Shown one piece after another: positions 36,120 to 46,549 of a DNA stretch of 64,000 bases (positions are counted from its first letter, which is position 1; every line of letters starts with the position of its first letter). Source of the stretch: Macrostomum hystrix (taxonomy: Eukaryota; Platyhelminthes; Macrostomidae). Location: NCBI GenBank assembly GCA_950097015.1, contig CATNEN010000038.1:2295501-2359500 (forward strand), written 5' to 3'. The notes beneath the pieces were generated by a model. That model was given only the letters and a program-made list of their open reading frames with translations. It did not search any database and was not told the DNA's origin. A program made the translations under genes and the position numbers.

Positions 36120-36570
36120 ATTCCATCGGGTCGGTTACATGGCAACCTTATAATTAAGACGATGCTTATTTAGTAAATAACTTTATAAAACTTAACTACT
36201 TCCTAACGCGTATAAAAAGCATGCAAAAAGTGACAATCAATAAAATCTATAGTCTTAAGCAAACAGATATGTTGCTGATGATCAAACGAGTCTTGTTAGA
36301 AGCTAAACAAAAGCAATTCTGGTACAATAATGTGCATGCATATTTGAATTAGGCATTCGCATAATTACATGTTAGTTTATATATAAATATATTTCTAAAT
36401 AGCAGCAGTGTCAATCAACAAAAGAAGACTAGATACAAGATAAACTGATGAACAGGGGATTTACAGTGTTAATATGCTAATAGCATATCGATATCAGAAA
36501 ACTGTTTGTTCTTAGTAGAACAGATAAAAATTCATTAATAACTAGAGATTTCAATTCGGGATTCCGATGA
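36120..36570. other. 3' flank of the zinc-finger gene
   Basis: AT-rich sequence after the stop of the minus-strand zinc-finger gene; expected to hold its 3' UTR. No clear poly(A) signal was fixed. Confidence 0.35.
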
Positions 36571-36571
36571 C

Positions 36572-38188
36572 TCAGAAGGGAAACTTGAAGGTGGCTGGGC
36601 CGGCAGCCGTAAAGCAGGAGCCAGCAGCTGCGGCGGCGGCTGCGGCGGCGGCAGCGGCTGCCGCGGGCATCATCAGGCCCTCGGGTGTCGGATGGCCATA
36701 GGAAGTCGGATGCTGCTGCTGCTGATGCTGCTGCTGATGCTGGAGGGAAGGCGGTTGAGGTGCCAGCATTGCCACAGTGTGCGGAGGCAGATGATGATGC
36801 AGCAAATGCTGAGGTGGTTGGCTCAGTGATATAGTCGGCTGATGAATGGACAGCTGCTGCTGCTGCTGTAACGATGCCGGCAGCGGTTGCTGCTGCTGCG
36901 AATCATCTTCATCCTCATCATCATTGTCGTTGTCATCCTGATCGTCCAGTTTGTCGGCATCGTCGCCATCGGCATCACCGGTGGTGCCGGCGGCGGTGGC
37001 AGCGGAGCCCTTGCCGTGCTTAGCCAAGTGTTTGTTTAAATAGGTTTCTGAATTATAATTCTTGCCGCAGACCCGGCACACTAACAGTTTGTTGTAGCGA
37101 CCGTTGGCGTGCTTGGCAGCGGTGTGGCCATCCAGCTCCTCGCGGGAGTCGAAGCACATGTAGCACGCCTCGCACCTGCATGCGTTGGTGGGGTTTATCT
37201 AGCCATGATTTTTCTTCATTACAGTCCACACAGAATGCCATTCGCCACAGTCTATGGTCAGGCATTACAGTCCACACTGTAATTCGCCACAGTCTATGGT
37301 CAGGCACTACAGTCCACACAGACTGTCATTCGCCACAGTCTATGGTCAGGCATTACAGTCCACACAGACTGTCATTCGCCACAGTCTATGGTTAGGCATT
37401 ACAGTCCACACAGACTGTCATTCGCCACAGTCTATGGTCAGGCATTACAGTCCACACAGACTGTCATTCGCCACAGTCTATGGTTAGGCACTACAGTCCA
37501 CACAGACTGTCATTCGCCAGTCTATGGTTAGGCATTACAGTCCACACAGACTGTCATTCGCCACAGTCTATGGTTAGGCATTACAGTCCACACAGACTGT
37601 CATTCGCCACAGTCTATGGTTAGGCATTACAGTCCACACAGACTGTCATTCGCCACAGTCTATGGTTAGGCATTACAGTCCACACAGACTGTCATTCGCC
37701 ACAGTCTATGGTTAGGCATTACAGTCAACAGACTGTCATTCGCCACAGTCTATGGTCAGGCATTACAGTCCACACAGACTGTCATTCGCCACAGTCTATG
37801 GTTAGGCATTACTGCTGCAGTAAAGCATGTCGAAGGCCCACCTGTGAGGCTTGTCCTTCATGTGCTGGCGCTGATGGCTCTGCAGGTTGCTCATCTGGGT
37901 GAAGCTTTTGGCGCAGTGCCAGCAGCGGTAGGGCTTGTCACCAGTGTGAATCCGCTCGTGCTGTTGCACGTGCGACAGCTGTGTGAAACGCTTATCGCAA
38001 TATTTGCAGCCATATGGCCGCTGGCCGCTGTGAATGCGCCGGTGCTGGCTGAGGTAGGCCGATGTGGCAAATTGACGACCGCAGGTGTCACAGTGGTAGG
38101 GCCTGTTGTCGCCACCACTGCTGGAGGAGCCAGCTGCTGGCGGTCTAGCAGGAGCGCTGGCGGTTGCGTCCTGCTTGCCAAAAGCCAG
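36572..38188 (-). CDS. C2H2 zinc-finger factor, ZNF362/ZNF384/rotund type (last two exons)
   Basis: Probable DNA-binding transcription factor. Exons 38188-37842 and 37175-36572, joined in phase 2, give 316 residues to the stop; 5' exons were not found. Five fingers begin CDTCGRQFATSAYLSQH, CKYCDKRFTQLSHVQQH, CWHCAKSFTQMSNLQSH, CEACYMCFDSREELDGH and CRVCGKNYNSETYLNKH. The linkers and the SNLQSHQRQHMKDKP and SETYLNKH segments are what I know from vertebrate ZNF362/ZNF384 and fly rotund/squeeze. The tail is low-complexity: an acidic Asp/Glu run, Gln and His runs, a run of 14 alanines and a final TFKFPF. The intron between fingers three and four is almost entirely a 46-nt minisatellite. Confidence 0.82.
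37200..37815. repeat. Minisatellite, 46-nt unit, about 13 copies (zinc-finger intron)
   Basis: The unit includes GGCATTACAGTCCACACAGA and CTGTCATTCGCCACAGTC. It starts about 30 nt past the donor and ends near the acceptor, so it is most of the intron. The transcribed strand carries CTAAC in many units. Confidence 0.95.
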
Positions 38189-38194
38189 CTGAGC

Positions 38195-41100
38195 AAGTAA
38201 GGGAACAAAAATGATAACGATGAGTAGATGACGAGGAACTTGGCTATGAAATTACAAAGTTAGTTACTCTTTGGGTTTACCCACAGCTCTCTCTCTCTCC
38301 AACAGAAACTATTAATTACAGAGATTATTACAGAGACTATTAATGGGAATCAATAGGAGTGGGCCATATTAGGCTTACCTTGGCAGATCTTTTATTGTTA
38401 GGCATTTTTTCTAGCTTAGCGCAAGCCCCAGATGAACTTCATCACAGGTGAAATGTTCAAGCAATAATGCTGGACTGTTCCTGCAGTCTGTGGTGACACA
38501 GATGCTAGAATGATTAAATATTTACAGTATTTACAATTTACAGCTCACAGCATGGCAGACCACTGTCCAGTGTACAAGCAAAAATATGTAAATCATTCAA
38601 ATGCTTAATTTATTAGTACAGTCTGCTATACTCTATTCATAAGTGAATTTTCTAGTGAAATGAGCTTTTAAATTCTTAAAAGTCAATACCTTCAGTCTTA
38701 GAAGCCTTGTAAAAGCATTTATAAAAATATAATGTAACTGTGTGAATGAACCTCATTTTGTATGCAACAGGCTTTTAAACAGCAGTCAAAACCCTGGCAA
38801 CAAAAACCCATTCAATAGAGCTCTTAGAGGGCATTCTACACATACATGCGCAACACCCGGCCGACCCGGCCGAACCGGCCGGGTGAAACGAGGGCCAAGC
38901 AAGGTAAGTCACAAAAACCAATCGACCAAGCGCAAAAAAATCAAAGGGGGGACCAAGGGACAAAAAAGGAAGGCGTGAAGAAAAGGAAAAAGGGGAGAGA
39001 AAAAGAGCAAATGAGAGCAAACTAAGTCGTAAATAGAGCAATGAAACGAACTAAGTCGCAAATGAGAGCAAAAACTAAGTCGCACGGCCGGCTAAGATTT
39101 GGGAGGTTGCGCATGTATGATTCTACATATTTCCCTAAATTCAGGGAAATATTGACAGTGTTTACCCAGATTAGCTCCAAAACATAATCAAAATGTTCTC
39201 TATTTTTCATATTTGGAAACAAAATATTTTACTTTTTTAAACACTGTATAGTTTGCTTTAATTCACAAAATAAAATCTTAAATATATTTTGCTTAAATTG
39301 TACATTTTTGATAAATTAGCATTATTTGATTAAATGCCAAATGGCAGTTGATAAAAACAACATTCCATATGTTAACTAATTATAGGCCTATGTACAACTA
39401 AAAAAAGTTTTATAAGATTTTGACTAGGCCTATAGGCCTATTTCTCTTGTGAAAGAAATATTATTTTGTGGTTTTTAAATTGTTTTATAGCTAAGCTAAC
39501 CAAAACCCTTAAAGCATAATTAACCTTACAAATAAGAGGGTAGATAGACAATACATCATGGCATGGTAGCAAAGTTATACATTTCTTAAAATCTGGCAAC
39601 TGATAAAAATTATAAGTTAAATAGTCTAGGCTTAATATAGGGCCTAGCCCTTATATATAGCAATAGCATAGGCAAGGCATATAATTTAAACTTCAAGCCA
39701 ACCAATTTAGGCATAGGCCAAGGCCTAGGTATTTCAATTAGGCCTAGGCCTAATAGAAAAAACAGTGACACTATAGTGTCAGTGTCACAGTATGAACACT
39801 GCTGAACAGCTGCTATGCTATGCATTCAATTAAAACACTGGGTGAATGTGGCTACCATGCAAACAAGCTTTCAGTAGACCTAGGCCTAATTAGTCTGGCA
39901 AAGTGGCAATTGAGGTGGTGAGGTGGCAATGAGTCAATGACAATGACAAATAATAATCAGATAGGTCAGCTGGCCAGGCCCTAATGAACCTTATGGATGA
40001 ATAAAATGCATGTCACACCACAACAGTTAGACTAACATGACAAAAACAGCTTTAGTGATACTTTCATTATACAATTTGACATTTGTTAGGCTTAGGCCTA
40101 CTATTGTTGTTATCATTGTTATTGTATGAATAGGCCAAACCATTTTATTTGTACATTTACTGTCCTATAAATGTAATAATAAATGTACAGTAAATGTCAA
40201 ATTACTGTAAAATTTGACAAATAGTAAAATTTGCTATTTTTACAGTCACTGTATGATTAGGAATAGTGATTTTGCTATTTGTACAGTCACCATATGAACA
40301 ATAACGAACAAGTCTAATCTTGGCTATATAGACTAGACTAACTTAGCTTAGCTAGCTAACACTATAATTTTTCAGATTTTTTTTATTTAGCAAAGCCTAG
40401 GCTAGGGCAATGTATTGACAATTATTTTAACAGTCATTTTTAGGTGAAAAGCATAAAAATACACTTCCCTGGTATTATAACTCGCAAGCAATCAGCTCGC
40501 AAATTCCAGAACTATTAAAAGACGTTCCCAATTTCCGGGAAATAAAGCAGCAAGAAAACTTAATAAAACACAGGGTTATAGTATCTGTGGAGCCGAACAG
40601 CTTTTTTCTGTCAAGTTCTCACTAATAGTCACTAATAATTCGTTTGTTATTTGTGCTGTCGTCCTAATGGGCCGCAAAGTTATACTGCGCTGTTTCGCAG
40701 AATTTCCGCACAGATTTTTTTCGAAATCTTAAAAGCCAAGTTTAAAACGATCGTACAGTTACCACCAGCCAATAGCTCGACTGCGGCTGGTGGTAAATTT
40801 CGCCAGCGGCCCGCAAACTATTTTCTTCTTATTTGCGTGTCACTCACGACGCGCTTTTTCCGTCTATCTTTTGGAATCTGCGTATAGGTCAGCACTGGTC
40901 CAGGTGACGCAATTTCTCGATCCCTCCCAGGATGGCTGCGCCCAATTAAGTACTATGCATGTTCGCTCTAGAGCTAGAAGACACATCTGCTATTGATGTC
41001 GCCCCTTTTCTGGCCGCGTCTCGCTAAAACAGTAGGCGCTACTACCTGCTCCCAGCGCAGTGGGAGAACCGGCCTCATCCCTCCGTAACACTCCATCTCT

Positions 41101-41400
41101 TATGATATTGGAGCTTTGGTTGTGACTGCGTGGCCAAGATCCCAGGGACCAAGGGGAAAAGACCAGCCTGGTTGTAAACAAAATAGTTAGTAGTTCCTGC
41201 AGCTGGTTGTGAAAATGTAGAACCTTCATGCTGGGTAGCGCCAGCAGCACCACCAGCTAACCTACGGGACACTTTTGTTGCTTGTGGGTAAACTGAACCC
41301 TCTTTGTTAGGCCTAACTTACTTTAAAACTAAAACTCTTCCTCCTGGTGTCTAACAGGCAAGCTGCTTCTGTAGACATTTAAGGGATAAGCACAAGTCAT
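38195..41400. other. Upstream region of the zinc-finger gene, no exon fixed
   Basis: AT-rich with frequent TAGGCCTA-type words. It should include 5' exons or introns of the zinc-finger gene. A minus-strand frame at 41272-41075 (MSRRLAGGAAGATQHEG) is open, but no splice connection is visible. 40450-40960 is GC-richer and could be a promoter. Confidence 0.3.
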
Positions 41401-41440
41401 ATTAATTAATCTTTAATTATATCTTTGGCGAAAAAGATTT

Positions 41441-41625
41441 ATGGAAAGCTTTATTAAAAGAGTTAAACACCCCGGACAGGCTGCAATTCAAGCTTCAAGA
41501 AACAATAGAAAAAGTTCAGGGGCTGAAAATTGCCGTCAAAAGAAGGCAAAGCTTCTAAAAGCCAGCGCACCAGGCTGCCAAAACCTAACATCAATGTTAA
41601 AAGTAGTAAAGACTACCAATGATGA
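41441..41625 (+). mobile_element. Possible N-terminus of a hAT-type transposase
   Basis: The frame begins MESFIKRVKHPGQAAI and is Lys/Arg-rich, resembling the short N-terminus of DUF4371-type hAT proteins whose later parts are recognised at 44.0-45.2 kb. It runs into a 21-nt array. Weak call. Confidence 0.3.
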
Positions 41626-41895
41626 CGCCCATTCTGCTGGTGATGGCGCCCAGGCTCCCGGTGATGGCACTCAAGCTACCGGTGATCATGGCACTCAAGC
41701 TCCCGGTGATGACACCTAAGCTCCCGGTGATGACACCCAAGCTGCCGGTGATGACGCCCAAGCTCCCGGTGATGGCACTCAAGCTCCCTGTGATGACACC
41801 TAAGCTCCCGGTGATGGTACCCAAGCTCCCAGTGATCATGGCACTCAAGCTCCCGCGGTGATGGCACCTAAGCTACCGGTGATGGCGCCCAACAT
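41625..41895. repeat. Minisatellite, 21-nt unit, about 12 copies
   Basis: The unit is close to GCTCCCGGTGATGACACCCA, with GATCAT and GATGGC variants. It abuts the Gypsy integrase fragment. Confidence 0.9.
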
Positions 41896-41904
41896 CACCC
41901 AACT

Positions 41905-43612
41905 TGGCCGACAATGACCAAGGACGTGAAGGGCTTCGTAGCAACGTACGACAAGTGTCAGAAGACGGCTCGAATCCCGAGCAGCCACCGGGTGAAGCTT
42001 GTGCAAGTGCCTGGAGTGGAGGCCTTTACCAAAGATGTCATCGACATCAGCGGGCCGTATCCAAGGACGGCGAGCGGTCACCAGTACATCCTGTCGGTTA
42101 TCGATGCGGCTACTCGGTTTCCAGAAGGATTCCCACTGCGCAAGATCGATGCGGAGTCTTTGGCCAAGGCATTGATCATGGACTGCTTTGTGAGGACCGG
42201 CTTCCCGAAGGCCCCAGTGCGACAGAGGCACTAACTTCTCCTCGGCACTGCTGCAGGCCCTGTACCGGTGCACCAGAGTTGAAGGCATCCAGTCGACACC
42301 GTACCACCCGCAAAGCCAGGCGTAGGACCGACCTGGTGGAGCACCGAATCCGGACGACATCTGACCGCGTTGTGCGCATCCGGCCGCGACGGGAGCGGCA
42401 GGCGCATCGACAGGTGCTCCAAGAGGAGATCCAACGCATGCTGGACCTCGGAGTGATCGAACCGTCGGACAGTGACTACTGCTCTCCGGTTTGTCTAGTG
42501 GCCAAGAAGGACGGCTTGGTCCGATTCACTGTCAACTTCAAGGCGCTGAATGAGCTGGTGGCTTCCTATCCAATGAAGAACATCAAGGATCTGCTGGAGC
42601 GAGTCGCCAAGGCCAAGTTCATATCCAAGCTAGATTGCTGCAAGGGCTACTGGCAGTTTCCTCTGTCCGAGAAATCGAAGCGGCTGACGGCATTCGCGGC
42701 CGGTGGCAAGCTCTACCAATTCGCCGGGTTTAAACTGCAGCAGCGCAACGTACCAGAGGCTCATGGACAAAATGTTCCAAGGGCTGGGCAACGCAGACTC
42801 ATACGTCGACGACATCGCCGTGTTCAGCGAGACCTTCGAGCAGCACGTCCACGACCTGAGGGAGGTGTTAGGACGCCTCCAGGCTGCCGGTCTGACGGTG
42901 CAGCCACGCAAATGCTTCCTGGGCGGCAACTCGGCGGACTACCTCGGCTTCAAGTTTGGCGGAGGCCAGATCGGCACGAGCGAGGATCGAGTGTGGACTA
43001 TCACGGCACTGGCTCGACCCCAGACCAAGGCCCAGCTGCGATCAGTGCTCGGAGTGCTCAATCACTACCGTCGGTTCGTGCCCGGCTACTCTGACAAGGT
43101 GGCAGCCCTGACTGACCTCACTAAGAAGTCGGCGCCCGAGGACCTAAGAGCCGCCTGGGGAGAACAACAGACTCGAGCCTTCGAGACAGTGAAGTCTCTG
43201 CTGGCGAGCGAGCCGGTACTACGCGCGCCGGATTACAGTCGGCCATTCATTCTGGAGACGGACAGCTCGGAGACCGGCATCGGTGCGGTGTTAACGCAAG
43301 AGTTCGAGGACGGCCACCATCCGGTGCTATTCGTATCGCGGAGTCTGACTTCGGCGGAGCGGAGCTATGCGACGATTGAGAAGGAGTGCCTCGCGGTGCG
43401 CAGGGCGGTCGAGAAACTGCGCCACTACCTGCTCGGCCGCTGGTTCGTTATCAAGTCGGACCACAAGCCACTGCAGTACCTGCAGATGGACCACACCCAC
43501 CCGCGGCTCCAACGGTAGGCCTTCTATCTGGCTACGACTACGAGATCCGGTACCAGCCAGGCAGAAGCAATACGGTGGCCGACGGTCTCAGCCGCATCTG
43601 GACTGATTGATT
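41905..43612 (+). mobile_element. Degenerate Gypsy (Ty3) element, integrase fragment before RT-RNase H
   Basis: From 41911 an integrase core reads DVKGFVATYDKCQKTAR, DVIDISGPYP and, after a frame change, DRGTNFSSALLQALYRC and TPYHPQSQA, stopping before the last catalytic Glu. It joins at about 42325 to the linker before reverse transcriptase (DLVEHRIRTT), then LGVIEPSDSDYCSPVCLVAK, KLDCCKGYWQF, YVDDIAVFSE and YLGFKFGGG. RNase H follows (ILETDSSETGIGAVL, YATIEKECLA, SDHKPLQYL) and the frame ends VADGLSRIWTD. Frame changes near 42730 and 43515 show it is dead. Intact Gypsy elements place integrase after RNase H. Confidence 0.88.
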
Positions 43613-44004
43613 GACCGAATGATTTAGTGACTGACTCAACATTTTGTGACTGTCCACGCGATTTATCGTACCAGACGGCTCAGTAACTGATTTCGCATTG
43701 CTGCTGGTTTAATAGATTTTGCAGTGCCGTAGGATCGATTGATTTGTAGTGTCGTAGTTTAAACGATTTTGCGTTGCCGATTTTGATTTTAGTTTTGCTG
43801 TTTCCTGCGATTCAATTCTGACCCGAATTTTGGTCCGGCTTCGTTCTTGTGGTGGAGGATGTGACGTTAACTTTTCTTTGTACCACCCCGTGGGGTCGGT
43901 GCTCTAAATACGAGATGTGCGTAGTGCTTAGAGGCCGTGCGTTTTTTGGACCTCCGTGGCTCAACTTGGAGCCTGTGAATCGTGTCTCTCATTCTTATTT
44001 GATT

Positions 44005-45230
44005 AAAAGAATGCAACAGACTGATTGGTGAAAAAGACCCGGACAACCACGTTAGTCGCGCTGCTGCCAATGCTTGTTATCTTCCCCCACAGATCCAAAA
44101 TGAATTCCTCGATATTGCGTTGAAGTTACAGAGAGAGAAGTTCATCCTGCAAGTTCAGAATGCTGAATGCTGAGCTTTGATTGTTGATGAGACTATGAAT
44201 CTGCAGAAGAGAGCAGCTTGTGATCGTTGCCCGCTATAAGTCAGTCACCGCCGACGGCTCTGTGCAGCAGAATGAGGACCTTGTGTCAATGTTAGATCTT
44301 GTCTCTTACATTGCTGGCAGCACTGACTCACGGGAAGAAGATCGGCTTAGTGGTGAGAATATTGCCGCAGCGATAGTTCATCGACTAGATTTGACCTTGC
44401 ACGATGCGTGGCTCAGTGCTATGATGGCGCCTCTGGGATGGCCAGTGAGAGAGTTGGAGTCGCAGCACACATTCAGGCTAATTGGCTAAATCTGAGTGCC
44501 GTTAAATTCCCGACGGTCAGAAACCCGCTGGGTGTAATTCAATAAGTTTTAGCTGCATTTCAGACCAGTGGAAAAAACGTTCCTACTCAAACAGATTATT
44601 CAAGAGTCGCGGTATTTGGAGCGTCACACTGCCGTTGTAACATTTCGTCAGCTTTTCTGTCATGTGGTAAGATGCTCTGAAAGAAATGAAGACCTGGCGT
44701 GGATCGGAGGCAGCTCGATCACCGACAACTTCGCATGCTGTGGTTCACAACCACATCGTGGTCGTCGGTATGATACTTGAAAGACTTGCTGATTATGCTT
44801 GCCTCCGATGATGAGAGATAAGAGATGCCTCCTGTGGCTCGAAGGCTTCAAGCCTTCCATGAGGTGAAGGGGGTACTTTTAGTGCTGAAGGCTCAGCAAA
44901 GCGGGAATCAGTATCACAATTTATTTAATGAAGCACGGGCCCTCGCACTTAAGCTTGACATAGATCAGAAAATACGTCGACAAGGACGCCCGGTGGCTCG
45001 TCTTCCAGAATGCGCAGGTAAATCAAGTGCAGTCGCAGACTGTTATCTCTAGTGCGGAAGGCTACTTCAGAACTGCTGTGGATTATCCGGCGGTAGATGA
45101 TACTTGAAGTATTTAAGACGATATCAAGCTGCGGTTTGGAGTGCCACAGCGCCAGGCCTTTTATAGTCTGAGCTTTCTTCTGCCCGCAAATTTTGATGAC
45201 ACAAAATTAGATGCGCAACTTGTTCTTGTC
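44005..45230 (+). mobile_element. hAT transposase relic (DUF4371 type)
   Basis: Reading across several frames gives AAANACYLPPQIQNEFLDIA, LIVDETMN, QCYDGASGMAS followed by RVGVAAHIQANWLNLSAV, YHNLFNEARALALKLDI, and SFLLPANFDDTKLDAQLVLVQ-like words at the end. These are landmarks of the ZMYM/DUF4371 hAT group. Stops and frameshifts throughout show it is inactive. Confidence 0.7.
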
Positions 45231-45232
45231 CA

Positions 45233-45478
45233 GTGTAACACACTAAAAGTGGGGAACGAACCTCGCGCTGGCAGACCGAGACCAGTTTCTGGCTTGTTTG
45301 CCTTCGTCAGTCAGCCATAGCCACACGCAGTCCTCTCCCACCACTCTTAGTGTGCACAGAAGTCTCTTTTAAGCTTGCCATTTTTATGGCGATATTTTTT
45401 TAGTGTTATGTGAGAGTTTTTCAGCCAAGTCTTTGCTTTTCTACTGTTGTCAGTAGTCTGAATTGTATCTCTCACATC
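45233..45478 (-). mobile_element. SINE-like dispersed repeat, copy 1
   Basis: Almost identical to 53437-53685. On the minus strand it carries GAGGTTCGTTCCCC (a B-box relic; GGTTCGATCCCC in the other copy). It sits between the hAT relic and a PAN-exon copy. Confidence 0.75.
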
Positions 45479-45582
45479 CAGGAAGCAGCACAGCAGCAGC
45501 CTTTTAAGGGATCCCTTTGCTGTGCTTAAGCGAGATTATCTGCTGTGGCCTCAGCAGTGGTCAACAGCCGCTTCCGAGGCTC

Positions 45583-45890
45583 GTGAACTGCAACGCCGAC
45601 TGCCAGGTAGTTCTGGTCGGTCCGGGCGTCTGCCAACTGCTCAAGTTCCCCGCTGTGCCCCACGAGCTGCTCAACATGCCGGGCGAGTTCTATGTTCGAT
45701 TCTAGCCATCAAGATGAGACCGTCTTCACTGGGCTGACAGACACATGTGCAACAAGGGAGCTAAAACATAATATAAAAATGCTGGCTTATATTTCTGAGC
45801 AACTCGGATTACTTAAAACTCTGGCCAGCATAAAATGTAATTATTTCCAAGTTTGCATGGATCTCAGTCTCAAAATATACTGACTAGGCT
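45583..45890 (+). pseudogene. Truncated copy of the WSC-PAN gene's last exon
   Basis: From NCNADCQVVLVGPGVCQLLK to the stop and about 170 nt beyond, it is near-identical to 48705-48990. Similarity starts abruptly at about 45583; the conserved upstream half of the exon is replaced by unrelated sequence. No acceptor or start supports expression, so it is called a remnant of a tandem paralogue. Confidence 0.75.
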
Positions 45891-46014
45891 TTAGTAACAT
45901 CCTTTTGCAGCCATTGTAAAGCATTAAGTTCTTTTCAAACTTTAGGGGGCATATTTAGTTCACGTGATTAATAACATTAACAGCAATCAGTACCATGCAC
46001 AGATAATATATAAC

Positions 46015-46155
46015 TCTGGGCGTTGAATGCTATATAGGAATGCTATATGCTATAGGAACAGCTATCTATATGCTATCAATATGCTATAGGACCTCAATGC
46101 TATAGGAATGCAGGAATGCTATATCCTGAACTCTATAGCCAGAGTGCTATAGGTT
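46015..46155. repeat. Short irregular array of TGCTATAGGAA-like units
   Basis: About ten imperfect copies of an 11-nt word. The rest of 45890-46549 shows nothing else. Confidence 0.7.
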
Positions 46156-46549
46156 ATATATTATCTGTGGTACCATGTCCAATAAATATTTTCTGCGTTC
46201 TACCCACGCAATCCTCGTTATAATTGGTGATGCGAACGTAGCAATAAACAAAACGCAATTTTCAAAGCAGCATTCCTACATAATTCATGATTTTATAACA
46301 TGAGTGGAGCTAACAATTGCCGTGGAAAAGATGAACGCATCAGGGGCGTGCGGAAGGCTCTCAGCTATATTTTTTGAGAAACAGGAGACGGGAAGCAATT
46401 AGTTGATTCTCAGTTGAATTTATTTTACCTCTGTGCTATAGGTGACAGTAGTGTACAGGGATAGAGGCATATATACAATGGCATTGGTACACCTCACTGT
46501 ATTATTAAATTAATCTCACATCAAGAAAATTATTATCCGCTGTCTCACA

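Noticed and set aside
41075-41272. First exon of the zinc-finger gene (MSRRLAGG)
   Set aside because: No donor of suitable phase and no family similarity; left as undetermined.
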